Positions 1-11,279 of a stretch of DNA of 64,000 bases are shown in pieces. This DNA is from Hsuehochloa calcarea (lineage: Eukaryota; Streptophyta; Magnoliopsida; Poales; Poaceae), in contig CM070594.1 in the NCBI GenBank assembly GCA_036346395.1, forward strand, positions 27,685,385 through 27,749,384, given 5' to 3'. The translations under genes and the position numbers were made by a program. The first letter of the stretch is position 1. Every line of letters begins with the position of its first letter. The notes below the pieces were generated by a model. That model worked only from the letters and a program-made list of their open reading frames with translations, did not search any database and was not told where the DNA came from.

Positions 1-355
1 CTCATTTTTTGAAAAACAATACTAGCACTTAATCAATTTGGGCACACTTAGGGATGTGATATACATGACTATGATTTAGCACTCCCCCTTAATGTGCCAC
101 TTCCAACTTGCTCAAGATATTAATAATGAACATTATGAACATAGAGCAAGAACACTCCTTTTAATAAGATTTTCATGAAATGCAACCTACACAAGGTATA
201 AAGGGGCTAGATACTTCAATGTAAATACTTGTTACCGAGATGGCATTGGTTCTTGATGTGAAACGATTATCCTCAAACTTGGCTCCAATTTGATATATGA
301 TGACATCCATCTTTATATGAATAAGCCAAGTCTCCAATGCCTCTCCAAGTACCTA

Positions 356-556
356 TTAAGCATTTAAGCGCATTTTGGTACCCAAAACTAGGTTGGGTCC
401 ACGAATGTTAGTCACAATAGATTTGGGCACCCAAATGGCCCTAGCATTAGTTTTATGTGTACTAACTATTCTAGCAAACACATTGCCATTAATATCCTTC
501 CTAAGCAAATATTGATCATTATAAATAATGGGCTTAGAGTGATACCTTTGGGACAA
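356..556 (-). pseudogene. copia gag-pol junction fragment, frameshifted
   Basis: This open stretch reads YHSKPIIYNDQ, then VFARIVSTHKTNARAIWVPKS. Blocks of this kind follow the gag knuckles in long grass copia elements, just before the protease. It is the continuation of the gag above in another frame, so at least one further indel separates them. The left 355 bases of the window continue the element but I recognise no protease motif in them. Confidence 0.6.
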
Positions 557-1709
557 TCCTTACTATATGTCCCTTTTCCCAAGCAATTGTAGCAAGTTCA
601 AGTTTGTATTCATCTTTTACCTTCTTTACTTGCTCCTTGCCGGTTCGCCTCTTCTTTGATGACAATTTCTTGTCATTCACTTTGTTTGGGCACACTGAGG
701 CGAAGTGGCCCTTTCCATTGCATCCATGGCACTTGACATTCTTCGTGTGTCTTGCATTGTGCCTAGTCTTGCTTGTCTCCTTCTTCTTAGGAGTGAAGCC
801 AATTCCACTCTTATCTTGCAAGCGTCTTTGCTTGCTCAATATATCGTCAAGAGTGGCCTTCCCTTTTAGGCCTCTTTCCAAGTCATTCTTTAATTTGTTG
901 ACTTGGGCCTTGAGCTCTTTGTTTTCCTCTACAATGTTAGTGTTGACAAGCATATAGGAAATAGGAGCATCTACTTTTGAGCAACAAGGCATATCAATCA
1001 AATCCTCACAAGAGGTGGATATGCTAACTTTAGATGAAATGCAAGATGTGGGAACTATGCATGGCATATCATCTAATAACTTGCATGTAATGCCTATATC
1101 CACCTTGGACTTATTAAGATCTTTGAGAAGGAGAGTCTCATGAGATTCTTTTAGCTCTTCATAAGAATCCTTGAGAGAAAGAAATTCTTTCTTCAAGACT
1201 TTGAATTTTGACTTCTCCTTGCCAAGATATTCATTTAAGTCTTCTAACATTTCCATCAACTTATCATAGGTGGGTTCTTCATTTTCGTTTACCTCATCAT
1301 TACCTTTAGCCATGAAGCATTGAGTTGATGTCGAGGGAGTTGTGGACTCATCATTATCGGAGCTAGAAGTTGAACATTCTTCTTCCGATGTCCACTCCTG
1401 TGTGCAATCATCACTAGTAGGTGTGGACATTTCATATTTATCTTGAAAATGTGTCCACATAGCATGAGCGCTCTCAAGATTGCACGCTTCATCAAACATC
1501 TCTACACTCAAAGCACTAAATAAACCGTTAATTGCTTGAGCGTCGAGATGTAAGCTTTTCTCTTCCTCAATTGTTGGAGCAAGATGATCCAATGGAGGAG
1601 AAAAGCCAACATCTACAATCCGCCATATTTTTGGACTCATGGCCCTAAAATAACAAGACATGGATTTTCCAATGGGCATAATTTGTGCCATCAAATAGAG
1701 GTGCTTCAC
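534..1709 (-). pseudogene. copia gag, internally deleted
   Basis: The reading frame of about 391 codons starts a short leader after the primer-binding site. Its N-terminus resembles the plant copia gag start (AMWTHFQDKYE near the end of that block). Sequence then jumps straight to an acidic serine-rich stretch (TSEEECSTSSSDNDE), so the usual central gag domain of about 200 residues is missing. A long coiled coil follows (EELKESHETLLL, EENKELKAQVNKLKNDL), then a CCHC knuckle CHGCNGKGHFASVC and a lysine-rich tail. A second knuckle-like block (CYNCLGKGTYSKDC, His replaced) continues in a different frame at about 560-610, so the gene is frameshifted between the two knuckles. Confidence 0.8.
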
Positions 1710-1780
1710 CTAGGTGCACTAAATCTCTAGTTGCCATCCTTTACTCTCTAGACGGTTAAGTCTAATAAATGAGAGACCAA

Positions 1781-1791
1781 GCTCGATACCA
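1781..1791 (-). other. Primer-binding site of copia element 1
   Basis: On the minus strand the sequence is TGGTATCGAGC, close to the TGGTATCAGAGC complement of the 3' end of initiator methionine tRNA. It lies two bases inside the LTR. The C-G-A in place of C-A-G-A is a departure from the canonical site. Confidence 0.75.
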
Positions 1792-1793
1792 CT

Positions 1794-4431
1794 TGTAAGA
1801 TCGAGGTGGCCGACTAGAGGGGGTGAATAGGCGGTTTTAAAACTTTATCTGCTAAACCAATATATAAATGCGAAGCTAATAGCCAATTGGTTTTGCACAA
1901 TTAAAACCTAAAACAACTAGGCTCAACTAAGTGCACCAACAATACAAGAGAGCAATCAAACAATGATATATATAAGCAATTAAAGCATGTAATATAAATT
2001 GCTCAAAGTAAAGCACAAGTAAAAACAAGATGGACACAATTATGTTTTACCGTGGTGTTCGGAGACTTGCCGGTCTCCCTAATCCACGCTGAGGTAAGCC
2101 CAACCCGCGCTGGACCGGCCTCAAATGAGCACACACCTCCGAGGTAAGTCCAACACTTGGACCGGTTCCAAACCAACCAACACTCGCTCAACTATGGTTG
2201 CTCTTCCTCCACTCCGAGATGGCGAGCACCAAACCACTCACAACCGCCGGGCCTTCTCACAAGCTTCTTGAGAAGGTCACCGAGCACGACGCTCCACGCC
2301 GCCTAGGTGTCGGCAAACACCAAGAGTAACAAATCCAACTTTCACTTGAACTAATCAAGTGTCAACGCCACGTGGATACACAATCCACTACCTAAGGCAA
2401 CACATGCACTTAGGGTTTACTCTCTAATCTCACCAAGTGCAACACATGCACAAAAGAGAATAGAGGTTTGCTCTTAGCTCAAGAGGCTCACAAAGAGTTC
2501 ACAATAGTTCTAAGCAACTTCAAAGAACCTCCCACAACCGCCAAGGTGGCTATATATAGCCCACACACAAAAACTAGCCGTTGGGAGACAAACCTCAAAA
2601 ATCGTGGAAATCGGAAGTTCCGCCATAAAGGCCGAACTACCGCAGAGAGAGAAAAAGGCACCGCAACGGCTATGTCGACGAGAAACTAGCCGCTTGATTT
2701 TTAGTCCGAACTACCGCCAACTAAATATCGGAAGTTCGATTCTTCTAAGTTCCGCCAACACATAGCGAACTACCGCACCTAGAATTTTGGCTAAGTCCCC
2801 AAAATGGTGCTTCTCTCGAAAAACCAACCGCGGATTTCGAGCATCCGATAAATCGGAAGTTCCGCCAATACACTCCGAACTTCCGCACTTGGAAAATCGC
2901 TAAGTCCTAAACCACCGCTCTGGAAAAATCAAGCGCTGAAAATCGGACAGCTCGGTGCGGAACTTCCGCCGTTAAACCGCGGAACTTCCGATGTTCCCGA
3001 TGTAAGTCGAAATGGCTTTTTCAACAACTTCAATTGCAAAACACATTTGCTAATTGACAAGCCATGCCAACAAAGGTCACAAGCAAGATTCCCAACAAGT
3101 TGCAAAACACATTTGTCAACTTTTGGAATCATACCACAAGGAAAAAGGTACATGGACTTACACCATTTGCAAAACGATTTGCAAACTTAAGTCACATGCT
3201 ACAAGGGTTGAATGCATGAGCATCGCTATTTGCAAAACACATTCGCAAATAATAGCTCCATGCATAGATGAGCTAGAGCAAATATAATGAGCTATCAACA
3301 CATGACTAACTCAAACTACTAGTCAAGATCCTCTTAATAGTACGGCAAACCTATACTAGCAATCCGGTCTTTCAACCAAACACCGAGACAGTAAAAGACT
3401 AGGAACACATCCTTAGCCCTAGCTAGTCATACCTTTGCCTTGCATCTTCTTGAAGCTTGATGACGACATCAACACTTCAAGTCCGGTCCTTGACTTTGAC
3501 AATCATTAACTTATGATGATTTCTTCACTTCGGATCTTGTCTTGAACATCATCAACACATGATGATTTCTCCATCCCGAGTCTTCACATGCACCAACACA
3601 TGATGCAATCCTTCACTTGACCTCCATCAACACATGATGGGTCTTCTTGTCTTGATGATCAACTCATGATCATCTCTTCTTGATAAACATCAACTCATGA
3701 TGCATCATTTACACTAAGTTCTTGACTTGATGATCAACTCATGATCATCCCAAGTCTTCATCATCCCGAACATAACCCGTATATCCAACTCATGGAAAAT
3801 GTTAGTTCCATTAATGTGATCATCATTAATTACCACATCATACCATTAACTCATAATGGTGGGACAAGATACCTCAATCTTTCCCTATTTGGTAATTGAT
3901 GATAACCACTTAAATTCTCATAAATTTAATGATGATAAATGAGAGAACAATTGAGTATATAGACTACACAAGTTATATATATTTAACATGAGTATACAAG
4001 AACTACACAAGTTCTATATACTCATAACATGAGTATATACGAACTACACAAGTTTTGTATACTCAAAGGTTTTGTTTCAACGTAAAGATCCTTAGTATAT
4101 GTGGAGAATGGAATATGGATCAATACTAATGAAACCACAAAGTATAGGATAAAACTCCCCCTAAATGTGTGCATACACAAATATGTAATGAGGTCATATG
4201 CACATATTCAAGTTTAACTTAAGGTTGAGTTCAATCCTATATTTTGGATCCGAGAAATGCAACAATATATAAAATTGAGATGTCGATTGCATACCTCGTT
4301 GTGTTTCACCTTTATATCCAAATGAGACTACACAAAGATAATACTTGATAAAAGAGTTAGTCTCATATTTGGATTTGTCATTAATCACCAAAACAATCCA
4401 TTAACTCATAATGGCGGGTCTAGATCTTTCA
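1794..4431 (-). repeat. 5' LTR of copia element 1
   Basis: The boundary on the left is fixed by the adjoining primer-binding site. The boundary on the right is fixed by the switch to gypsy coding sequence and by the TCTTTCA end, which mirrors TGTAAGA. Length is 2638 bp. In element orientation it begins with a CATGAT-type repeat array (about 3760-3470), followed by islands of GGAAGTTCCG-type palindromes (about 3000-2600), a TATA box (2551-2560), and the U5 end with CCCCCTCTAG close to the primer-binding site. The next five bases, GGTGA (4432-4436), are the candidate target duplication; its partner is outside the window. Confidence 0.8.
2551..2560 (-). promoter_or_regulatory. TATA box of copia element 1 LTR
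   Basis: On the minus strand the sequence reads GCTATATATA inside the LTR, downstream of the palindrome islands and upstream of the predicted R-U5 part. It is the best TATA-type motif in this LTR. Confidence 0.5.
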
Positions 4432-6147
4432 GGTGACCAGGCTTGAATTCCACGCGAAAGTCGTAGCTGAGGAGCTTGCTGACCCAATGGTACTGCAGAA
4501 TCGTCGAGAGTCGCTAGTCAAGTTAAAATTTGAGACTGTAATGGTCAATACGTACCACGAATGGGTGCCCCCATAGACACGGGCGTCAATGGCGAATAGC
4601 TTGCACCAAGCCTATCAATTCATGTTCGTAGGACACCAAATTAGCATAGCGTGACACTATCATGCGGCTGAAGAAGGCGATGGCACCCACTCCCTGGTTC
4701 AGGACGGCTCCAAAGCCTAAGCCGGACGCGTCACACGGCACGATGAAGTTGACAGTGAAGTCGGGTAGTTGGAGGATATGCGCCTCCACCAAGGCCGCCA
4801 GTAGAGTCTGGAATGCCACTGCCGCCGCTGGCGACCAAGAGAACGGCACCTTCTTGAGCAACTGTGTGAGGGGTGCGGCCACCGTGCCAAACCCTGGATG
4901 AATTTGCGGTAGTAGCCCGCCTAGCTGAGGAAACCGTGAAGGGCTCGGACGGTACGTGGTTGTGGTCACTCCAGGACCGCCTGTACCTTCTGGGGATCCA
5001 TGGCGATACCGTCGGCGGAGATGACATGGCCTAAGTATGCCACAGATGTCGTACCGAATAGACACTTGGACTTCTTGAGAAAAAGCAAGTTATGTCTTAG
5101 CACGCAAAACACCACTCGCACATGGCGGAGGTGCCCGGACCATGAAGAGTTGTAAATCAAAATGCCATAAAAAAAAACAAGCACAAAACATCGGAGGAAG
5201 GGTTGTAGAAGATCATTCATCAGTGCTTGAAATGTTGCTGGGGCATTGGTGAGGCCAAATGGCACCACCAGGAACTCAAATAAGCCCTCGTGAGTGCGGA
5301 ATGTCATCTTCGCAATGTCCGGGGGGTGCATGCGCACCTGATGGTACCCCGAACGCAAGTCCAGCTTGGTGAAGAAGCACACACCACGGAGCTCATTGAG
5401 AAGCTCATCGACAATGGGAATGAGAAACTTGTCCTTAATGGTGCACTCATTAAGGGCCCTGTAGTCGACGTAGAAGCGCCATGAGCTGCCTCGCTTCTTG
5501 ACAAGCAAGACCGGAGAGGAGAACGCCGAGTGACTAGGTTGTATGATTCCTTGGCACTACATCTCGGCGCACTGCCTTTCGAACTCATCCTTGAGGAGCT
5601 GGGGTAGCGGTATGGTCATACGGAAATGACTGGAGTGTCCGACAGTAGAATGATGTGTTGGTCACACCCGCATTCCGGCTGTAGCTTGGTTGGCTCGGCG
5701 AAGATGTCGTCGAACTCGGCCAGCAGCTCATCCATCAAGTCGAACGACAAGATTGCGCAAGACCGTGGCACGTTGGATGGTGCGCCTAGCTCGTGCCAGC
5801 ACACCAAGCGTTGGTCGCGATGGAACGTCATGGTGAGTGCTTCGAAATCCCACAAGACTGGCCCGAAGGTACGTAGCCACTGGACGCCGAGGATGACATC
5901 GAATCCATCTAGTGGAATCGTGTAGCAGTCCACTTGGAAGTCTTCGGCCGCTACCTTGATCGGCAAGGTGTGATAGGCGCCAGTGCTGGGCACTCGCTCC
6001 CCGTTGGCGATGATAACCCACAGTCCCATGCGCGCCTACGTGCGGAGACTGAGGTGTGTAGTCGTCTCGTGGTTGATGAAGTTGTGCGACAACCCCAAGT
6101 CGATGAGAGCCAGCAACACTGTTCCGTCCACTTCCACCGCTAGGCAC
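4432..6147 (-). pseudogene. gypsy element 2 pol (protease, reverse transcriptase, RNase H start)
   Basis: The protease region (about 6147-5616) contains DGFDVILGVQWL. The reverse transcriptase follows (about 5508-4966) with YVDYRALNE, FTKLDLRSGYHQVRMHP and VPFGLTNAPATFQ. The catalytic box that should read F-D-D is F-Y-G here (about 5165-5185), so both metal-binding aspartates are lost. RNase H begins at about 4900 with PCDASGLGFGAVL, and its C-terminal linker ends at the copia insertion. Frames change between protease and RT and again in RNase H. Confidence 0.85.
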
Positions 6148-6206
6148 ATGGTTTGGGCCGCGCGCGGTTGGATGCCAGTCAATGCATATAAGGATATGTC
6201 GGGCTC

Positions 6207-7244
6207 CTACTCATTCTCCGGTGGTAAACCGTCATCAGCGTCATCGGTTGGGGCCAGAAGCACGAACAAGCGCTTGCACCGATGATTTAGTGTGAACTTC
6301 TCCTTGCAATTGAAGCACACGCCAGCTTCCCTACGAGTTGCCATCGCAGCCGACGTCTGGTAACGCCGGCGAAGACGTGGTTCCAAGGCACCTCCTGCCA
6401 CGCGTTCCAGAGCTGGTAGGGCTGCTGGGGTGGATGCCGGATTGGCTGGTGCTACGCCATGCTCGCCTGCGGCGCTTCGGCTATTGCCGGCCGCTCATCA
6501 TAGTGGCACCGCCGCTTGGTCGCTTGTCGGGTGGCAACCGCCGACCACCGAGCCGCCGCGTAGGCCTAGGCGAGGGCCATTGCTATCTAGAGGCTCGCTG
6601 GGTTTTATAGCTCGATGTCTGTCCGGATGGGCTCCATCAAGCCCGGCGTGAATAGCTGCACCTGTTGGCGTGGTTGAAGATGCTCCGCACGACACAGTGT
6701 CGCGAGGAAGCATTGCTGGTACTCTTCCACGGTGCTGGTCTGCGAGAGCTGCTTGAGCTCCCCCAAAGGATTGTGCCGAATGGATGACCCAAAGTGAAGG
6801 TTGACGTATTCCTTGAAATTCTTCCAGTTGAACTCACCTTCATCTCGTTCCAACTGAAAGTACCATTATTGAGCAATACCAACAAGGTAATACGAAGCAA
6901 GCTATGCCTTCTCTGCTTTCAGCGTTTTATCCCCGAAAAAATTGATCACAGCATTGCAACCATCCCAAGGGATCTTCCTTGCCGTCATACGTTGGGAACT
7001 CTAGCTTGTGGGAACATGGGGGGTTGCTCCCCTCCGTGCGTTGGTTGGACACGTTGGCGGTGCCGAATGGCGCCGGTAGCAGCCCGTCGCCCGTAGTGCG
7101 TTTCTCCTTCTCCACTATACCGATGCGATCCATTAGGCTGAGGATCGCATTCTTGAGCTCGGTTATTGTGAACACCATGGTTGGAATCTGATCGATGGTG
7201 TCCTCTAGGTCGGTTAGCTGTGCCATCACATCGGACATGTTCAC
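6207..7244 (-). pseudogene. gypsy element 2 gag
   Basis: The gag can be followed in pieces. An N-terminal part at 7244-6927 ends in LEFPTYDGKEDPLGWLQCCDQFF, the gypsy capsid opening. The capsid core is at 6853-6605 (NWKNFKEYVNLHFG, then LGELKQLSQTSTVEEYQQ). A knuckle at 6401-6207 reads CFNCKEKFTLNHRCKRLF, with the long spacing common in plant gypsy gag. The pieces lie in different frames, so several indels have accumulated. The protein would form the retrotransposon particle. Confidence 0.8.
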
Positions 7245-7322
7245 GTCAAAACAGACTCGCTATTCAACCAACCCATCCGCTCTTCGTAATCCATGGTAGT
7301 ATCGTTGCCACGAGAGATCGCT

Positions 7323-7335
7323 CGCTATGATACCA
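7323..7335 (-). other. Primer-binding site of gypsy element 2
   Basis: The minus strand reads TGGTATCATAGCG, three bases inside the LTR end. This matches the initiator methionine tRNA 3' end with one mismatch. Confidence 0.8.
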
Positions 7336-7338
7336 AGT

Positions 7339-7802
7339 TGTCACGGCCAGGTCCACGACTAGGTCTTGGTCTAAAGTTGTAGTCGTGCAAGGTAGGGAAC
7401 ACTGGTCGGAGTATTCGGCCAGACGTCGTACTACCTTGTCACAGTCTAGAGACCGAATTGGATAATTGTGGGTAATTGCAGACCTTGGCCTGGGCCTCGT
7501 CGACTAGGAATCGTGATGGAGATAACAGGGACAAGGAAGAAAGCATGCACTGGGAGGAGATGCGCAGGGAGGAAGAAGGCAGACAAGGAAGGAGGAATTA
7601 GAGTTAATTCTTGCTTGCATTTATATATGTGAGAAAATCCTGAAATAATGATAACCCCACCTAACAATCATATCTAATTATACCAAACTTGAACCAAACT
7701 TGAAGATAACAAATTAACTAAGTAATCTTTTCTGAAATGGAAAGTAACTATTGTGTCATATCTGATTGGCGTGATTTACGCCTCTAGTATGTGATGCCGA
7801 CA
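7339..7802 (-). repeat. 5' LTR of gypsy element 2
   Basis: The inner end is set by TGTCACGG immediately next to the primer-binding site. The outer end is proposed at GCCGACA, which inverts to TGTCGGC and so mirrors the inner end. Length would be 464 bp. A TATA-type motif (minus strand ATATATAAATG, about 7618-7629) fits a promoter in the middle. The outer boundary is a proposal because no second LTR is in the window. Confidence 0.6.
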
Positions 7803-8538
7803 ATCACAGATCAACTCACAAACTGACATGTAATACAACACAGAACACACCTAACAGATCTAAACAGAGACTCCAACAAAATGCTACAAATACATCGGAC
7901 GAAGATATGAACAGAGACTAGAATAACTCACAAGTGGATACTACAATCACTGAATCACAGAACACTACAAATACTGATAATAGGTCAAACTACGCAATTC
8001 ACATAGTGCAAAAAATAATGGGAAACTAACAGTTAAAAATGGGTAGTTAATATGAGCAAAGAAGCAGTAGTAGAGAAGGGAAAGCAAAAATCAGAGCAGA
8101 CATGATAGAAGCCGTCGTCGATGTAGATCCACTCGGCGGCGGCTAACCGGAGACGAGGAGGGGGCGGTCTCGAGTCACAGGAGATTGCCAGCGGTGCGGT
8201 CATCGTCGTCGTTGTTGGCCACGGCAGAGGAAGAAGAGGCTGGTAATAAATCAACCATGTCATTGACTCAAGTTTGGACTACCCCTTTCACAAATTTTCC
8301 GTAGTATGCCAGAGTAGGAATCTAAGATATGATCATTCAAGAGGCCATGACTAGACCCAACTCAATCCACAAGTAGTTACAACTCTCGCAACTGAATCAA
8401 ATGCTATAGGATCACAAGATTTCTAAGCACATCAAGGATAATAAACAAATCTCAAGCTCTATAATACAATGCCAAATGACTTCAGATATACAAAGAACTA
8501 CTAACAATATAGCTCATACAAGAAACTTTTGGCATAAC
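7803..8538. other. No gene recognised
   Basis: AT-rich spacer between gypsy element 2 and a solo-LTR-like unit. Short open frames occur (for example 8033-8263 on the minus strand) but have no recognisable domain. Confidence 0.4.
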
Positions 8539-9301
8539 TGTAACATCCAAAAATTTCTAAAAGTGAAGTCTTTAATGTTAAAATCTTCCTTTCTGCATTC
8601 CATGTATTTTCAAAATTTTCTGCATTAGAGCAAAGGTTTTTCTTAATTCCTAGCTGCAGAAAACAAATTTCTAATAATATTTCAAACCTGACAAGAACCT
8701 GCTGATAATTTACTTGACTTCCTAATAACCTGAAGAGCGCCCCCAATTCTTAATTTTTGGAAATTGAAACATGATTTCTGGAAGACAACTGCCCACAGAT
8801 GTGGCGTAAGCCCACCGGTCAGCGACTGCGAAAGAAGACAATGCAGAGAGAGTGCATTCGGCAGAAAGACGCTTTCGCATGAAGAAAACAAAATTCAAAG
8901 ATGAGCGAGTCGGCTCGGGTAGGCGGTCAACAAGTGGGTCGTTGCTGGGGTAGCGGGCTAGGCCGAGGTGGAAAGAATTGGCCCAAAGAGGATTTCAGAT
9001 TTTAATTATTTTCTGAATTAATAAACTCTAGAAATCAAGTTACATTTTTTAAAAAAAATTAGCAAACCAACTCGAAAATTACGACAATTTTTGGGCAAGT
9101 AATTTAGATTATTAGGAACTCAAATAAATTATTTGCAAGTTCAGATCAGGTTTTTATTATTTTATAAATTCATTTCCAACAGCTGGGAAAATAAGAAAAA
9201 CTTTTTTCTTTAATGCAGAAATTTTTGAGAAAGCAAGAAAATGCAGAAAATGACAACTTTGAGAAATAATTTAATATATTACGAGATTTTAGGATGTTAC
9301 A
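8539..9301 (-). repeat. Solo-LTR-like unit, gypsy type
   Basis: The unit starts TGTAACATCC and ends GGATGTTACA, an inverted pair typical of grass gypsy LTRs. It has an AT-rich outer part and a more GC-rich middle, and no coding domain. The flanks are ATAAC and ATAGT, which agree at only three of five positions, so a clean target duplication is not proved. Confidence 0.55.
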
Positions 9302-9837
9302 ATAGTCTCTCCAAATCCACACAGTATGCATCGACCAAGCAAACGGCCCCTTCTCTGGAATATGGCAGTAGTGCAGGCTAGCAGAAACCAGTGCAATGCT
9401 ACGTTCGTAGTGACCAGTGACAACACCAAAAACGCATACCTTCGGTACTAATTTTAGTTTCCATACAGCAGGCCAGACTTAACCGTACGAACCTTGTTGC
9501 AATGTTTAAGTAGCACCATATTGATTGTGTCATAAATTCCTCAGTTGTGAGATGTGGCAAGCAGACGAGATGCTGACTGAACAGAATACACCTGAGTTCT
9601 GGAACAACTACAAGACAGAATCGTCCTTTATGTGTTGATCAAGTGGTATATCGACTATTACCTAATTCCTCAGCGTCTGGCGCAATAGATATCTGTTCGA
9701 CCAAGTCAGTTTGCCACTCACAGGTTTCAGAGAATACTTTTCCGTTGTATTGCTATTTCCATGATTTTTCCCACATGTTTGATCAGTAGCATAAGGGTAT
9801 ACAGATGTCCTGCCTCACCAAATACAGTCCCGTTAGA
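9302..9837. other. No gene recognised
   Basis: Unique-looking AT-rich sequence with no conserved domain or repeat structure that I can see. Confidence 0.4.
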
Positions 9838-10247
9838 GACCTTTTTTTATTAATTAATCTATTTTTAATTTTTTTTATTACTAACCCCTCGTCAACTTTA
9901 TTTTCAAATCTGACCCTTTTAATCATGTCATCACCCGTGGCGTAACAACACAAAACTGTCATGCCATAGGGTAAGTCTAACTAAATAGCACTTTTTATCA
10001 CGCCACTGGTGGTAGCGTGACCAAATAATACTGTCACACTACTAGTGGTGGAGTGATATGATTTGGATATGCCATGGTGTTGGCGTGACAATATTATTTT
10101 GCCACGCTATGGTGCTGACGTGATAATGTTGTTTTACCACGCCACGAGTGGTGGCGTGACCAAAAGCGTCAGAATTAGAAATAAAGTTACCAAGATGTTA
10201 ATAATAAAAATTAATTAAAAACTATGTTAATTAATAAAAAATTTCCC
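9838..10247. mobile_element. MITE-like element with tandem palindromes
   Basis: The outer ends are imperfect inverted copies: TTTTTTATTAATTAAT on the left and ATTAATAAAAAA on the right. Between them lie five palindromic units of about 23-27 bases at 9998, 10034, 10068, 10099 and 10136. Each has the form TCACGCCAC ... GTGGCGTGA, and the spacing is about 35 bases. There is no coding potential. A DNA-transposon derivative is the simplest reading, but the family is not identified. Confidence 0.5.
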
Positions 10248-11279
10248 GAAAGACAACGGTCTTCAGAAGGGGTAATTTGAATTCCCATGTAAATAGCATC
10301 AAGACCAGCAGTAATGTCTCACCGCTTTAGAGATGTAGTTATGCAGCATGTGGATATTAGGAAATCACCATGTAATGTGTCGCCACATTTATGCAATGCA
10401 TCTCTGCAGCATGTGGCCAGGAAATCATCATGCAGATATCATCTCACTTTGAGCACCATGGCGCATAAGGATCCAATCACTCTCAAAAACTACCAAGTGT
10501 CCTACAGTCCTAAAGTTGTGCTCAAGTCTTCGATTATGTTCTTGGGAGAAACAATATATATTCTTGAGTCTTTCCTGTTATACCTCATCAAACGATAACC
10601 ATCGTTTTTCAGTCATGGACTACGCACCAATCCTCATGTATTTGAAATGATACATTTGTCAATGTATTAAGATGCCAATCAGATATGTCATCTGAGAAAA
10701 GCAGAAAATTGTGATTAGCACTCTAAAGTATGGGAAACGACCAATCAATCAATTGAATCCTTCGTTATGGTCTGACAGTTCTTACATTGGGCACATGTCA
10801 CAATCTCGTCAAGCATGTAGGTATGTCTGCAGCGCTAAGCTTTATTCATAGATTTTGCTGATGTTATGCCTGCATATGAATACATGACTTTATAAGTGCA
10901 TGGTGAGTAAAAAAAACAATACTAGAACAATAACAACGTTAAGCAATTGATACAACAAATACAAAGCAGAAACAGGCTTGTAATGACATTCTAGCGAAAT
11001 CATGGAATTTCTTTTAGACCGTAATCACACCTATTTATAATTCAAATATAATTCCTTTTTATATGCCATGGGAAAATTCTCACTAAATCTCTACAGAAGT
11101 AGTGGCATGTTTATAATTAGTCAATTTTTTATGTCATTTTCAAACAGTGTATAAAATTATTAAACTTTATAATATGCATGTGCAGAAGAAAGAATAATCT
11201 ACATAGGCACAAAATACATTATACTGTGCAAAGATAGTATCTAAGTTGACTTTTGCATACAGGCATATATGATGCATAA
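10248..11279. other. No gene recognised
   Basis: The stretch is AT-rich and unremarkable. An open frame of 94 codons at 10314-10598 on the plus strand contains a short internal duplication (GCAGCATGTGG, AGGAAATCA) but no known domain. I do not call it a gene. Confidence 0.4.

Larger units (their letters stand above)
1..4431 (-). mobile_element. Ty1/copia element 1 (5' LTR plus start of internal region; left part outside window)
   Basis: This is a minus-strand LTR retrotransposon of which the window holds the 5' LTR (1794-4431), the primer-binding site and a decayed gag. The LTR runs from TGTAAGA to TCTTTCA on the plus strand, so the ends are near-inverted copies. The gag has a copia-type CCHC knuckle and a lysine-rich tail. 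To the right of the LTR the sequence switches abruptly to the RNase H region of a gypsy element, which shows that this copia element inserted into it. Protease, integrase and reverse transcriptase are not present in the window and would lie to the left. The long LTR, the long coiled-coil gag and the palindrome islands suggest the Maximus/SIRE-like lineage; that lineage assignment is inference. Confidence 0.85.
4432..7802 (-). mobile_element. Ty3/gypsy element 2 (5' LTR, gag, protease, RT, part of RNase H)
   Basis: The element lies on the minus strand and reads LTR (7339-7802), primer-binding site, gag, CCHC-like knuckle, protease, reverse transcriptase and RNase H in the order typical of gypsy elements. 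It breaks off at 4432 just after an FKPGH motif, the linker that follows RNase H, where copia element 1 is inserted. The rest would lie left of the window. All coding parts are interrupted by frameshifts or stops, so the copy is old. Confidence 0.88.

Noticed and set aside
8033..8263. 76-codon minus-strand frame with hydrophobic start
   Set aside because: Pro/Leu/Thr-rich, no homologue recognised, no promoter or gene context; probably chance.
8534..9306. Target duplication for the 8.5-kb solo-LTR-like unit
   Set aside because: The flanking pentamers ATAAC and ATAGT match at only three positions, so I do not claim it.
10314..10598. 94-codon plus-strand frame
   Set aside because: Contains a short internal duplication but no known fold, and flanks are AT-rich non-coding sequence.
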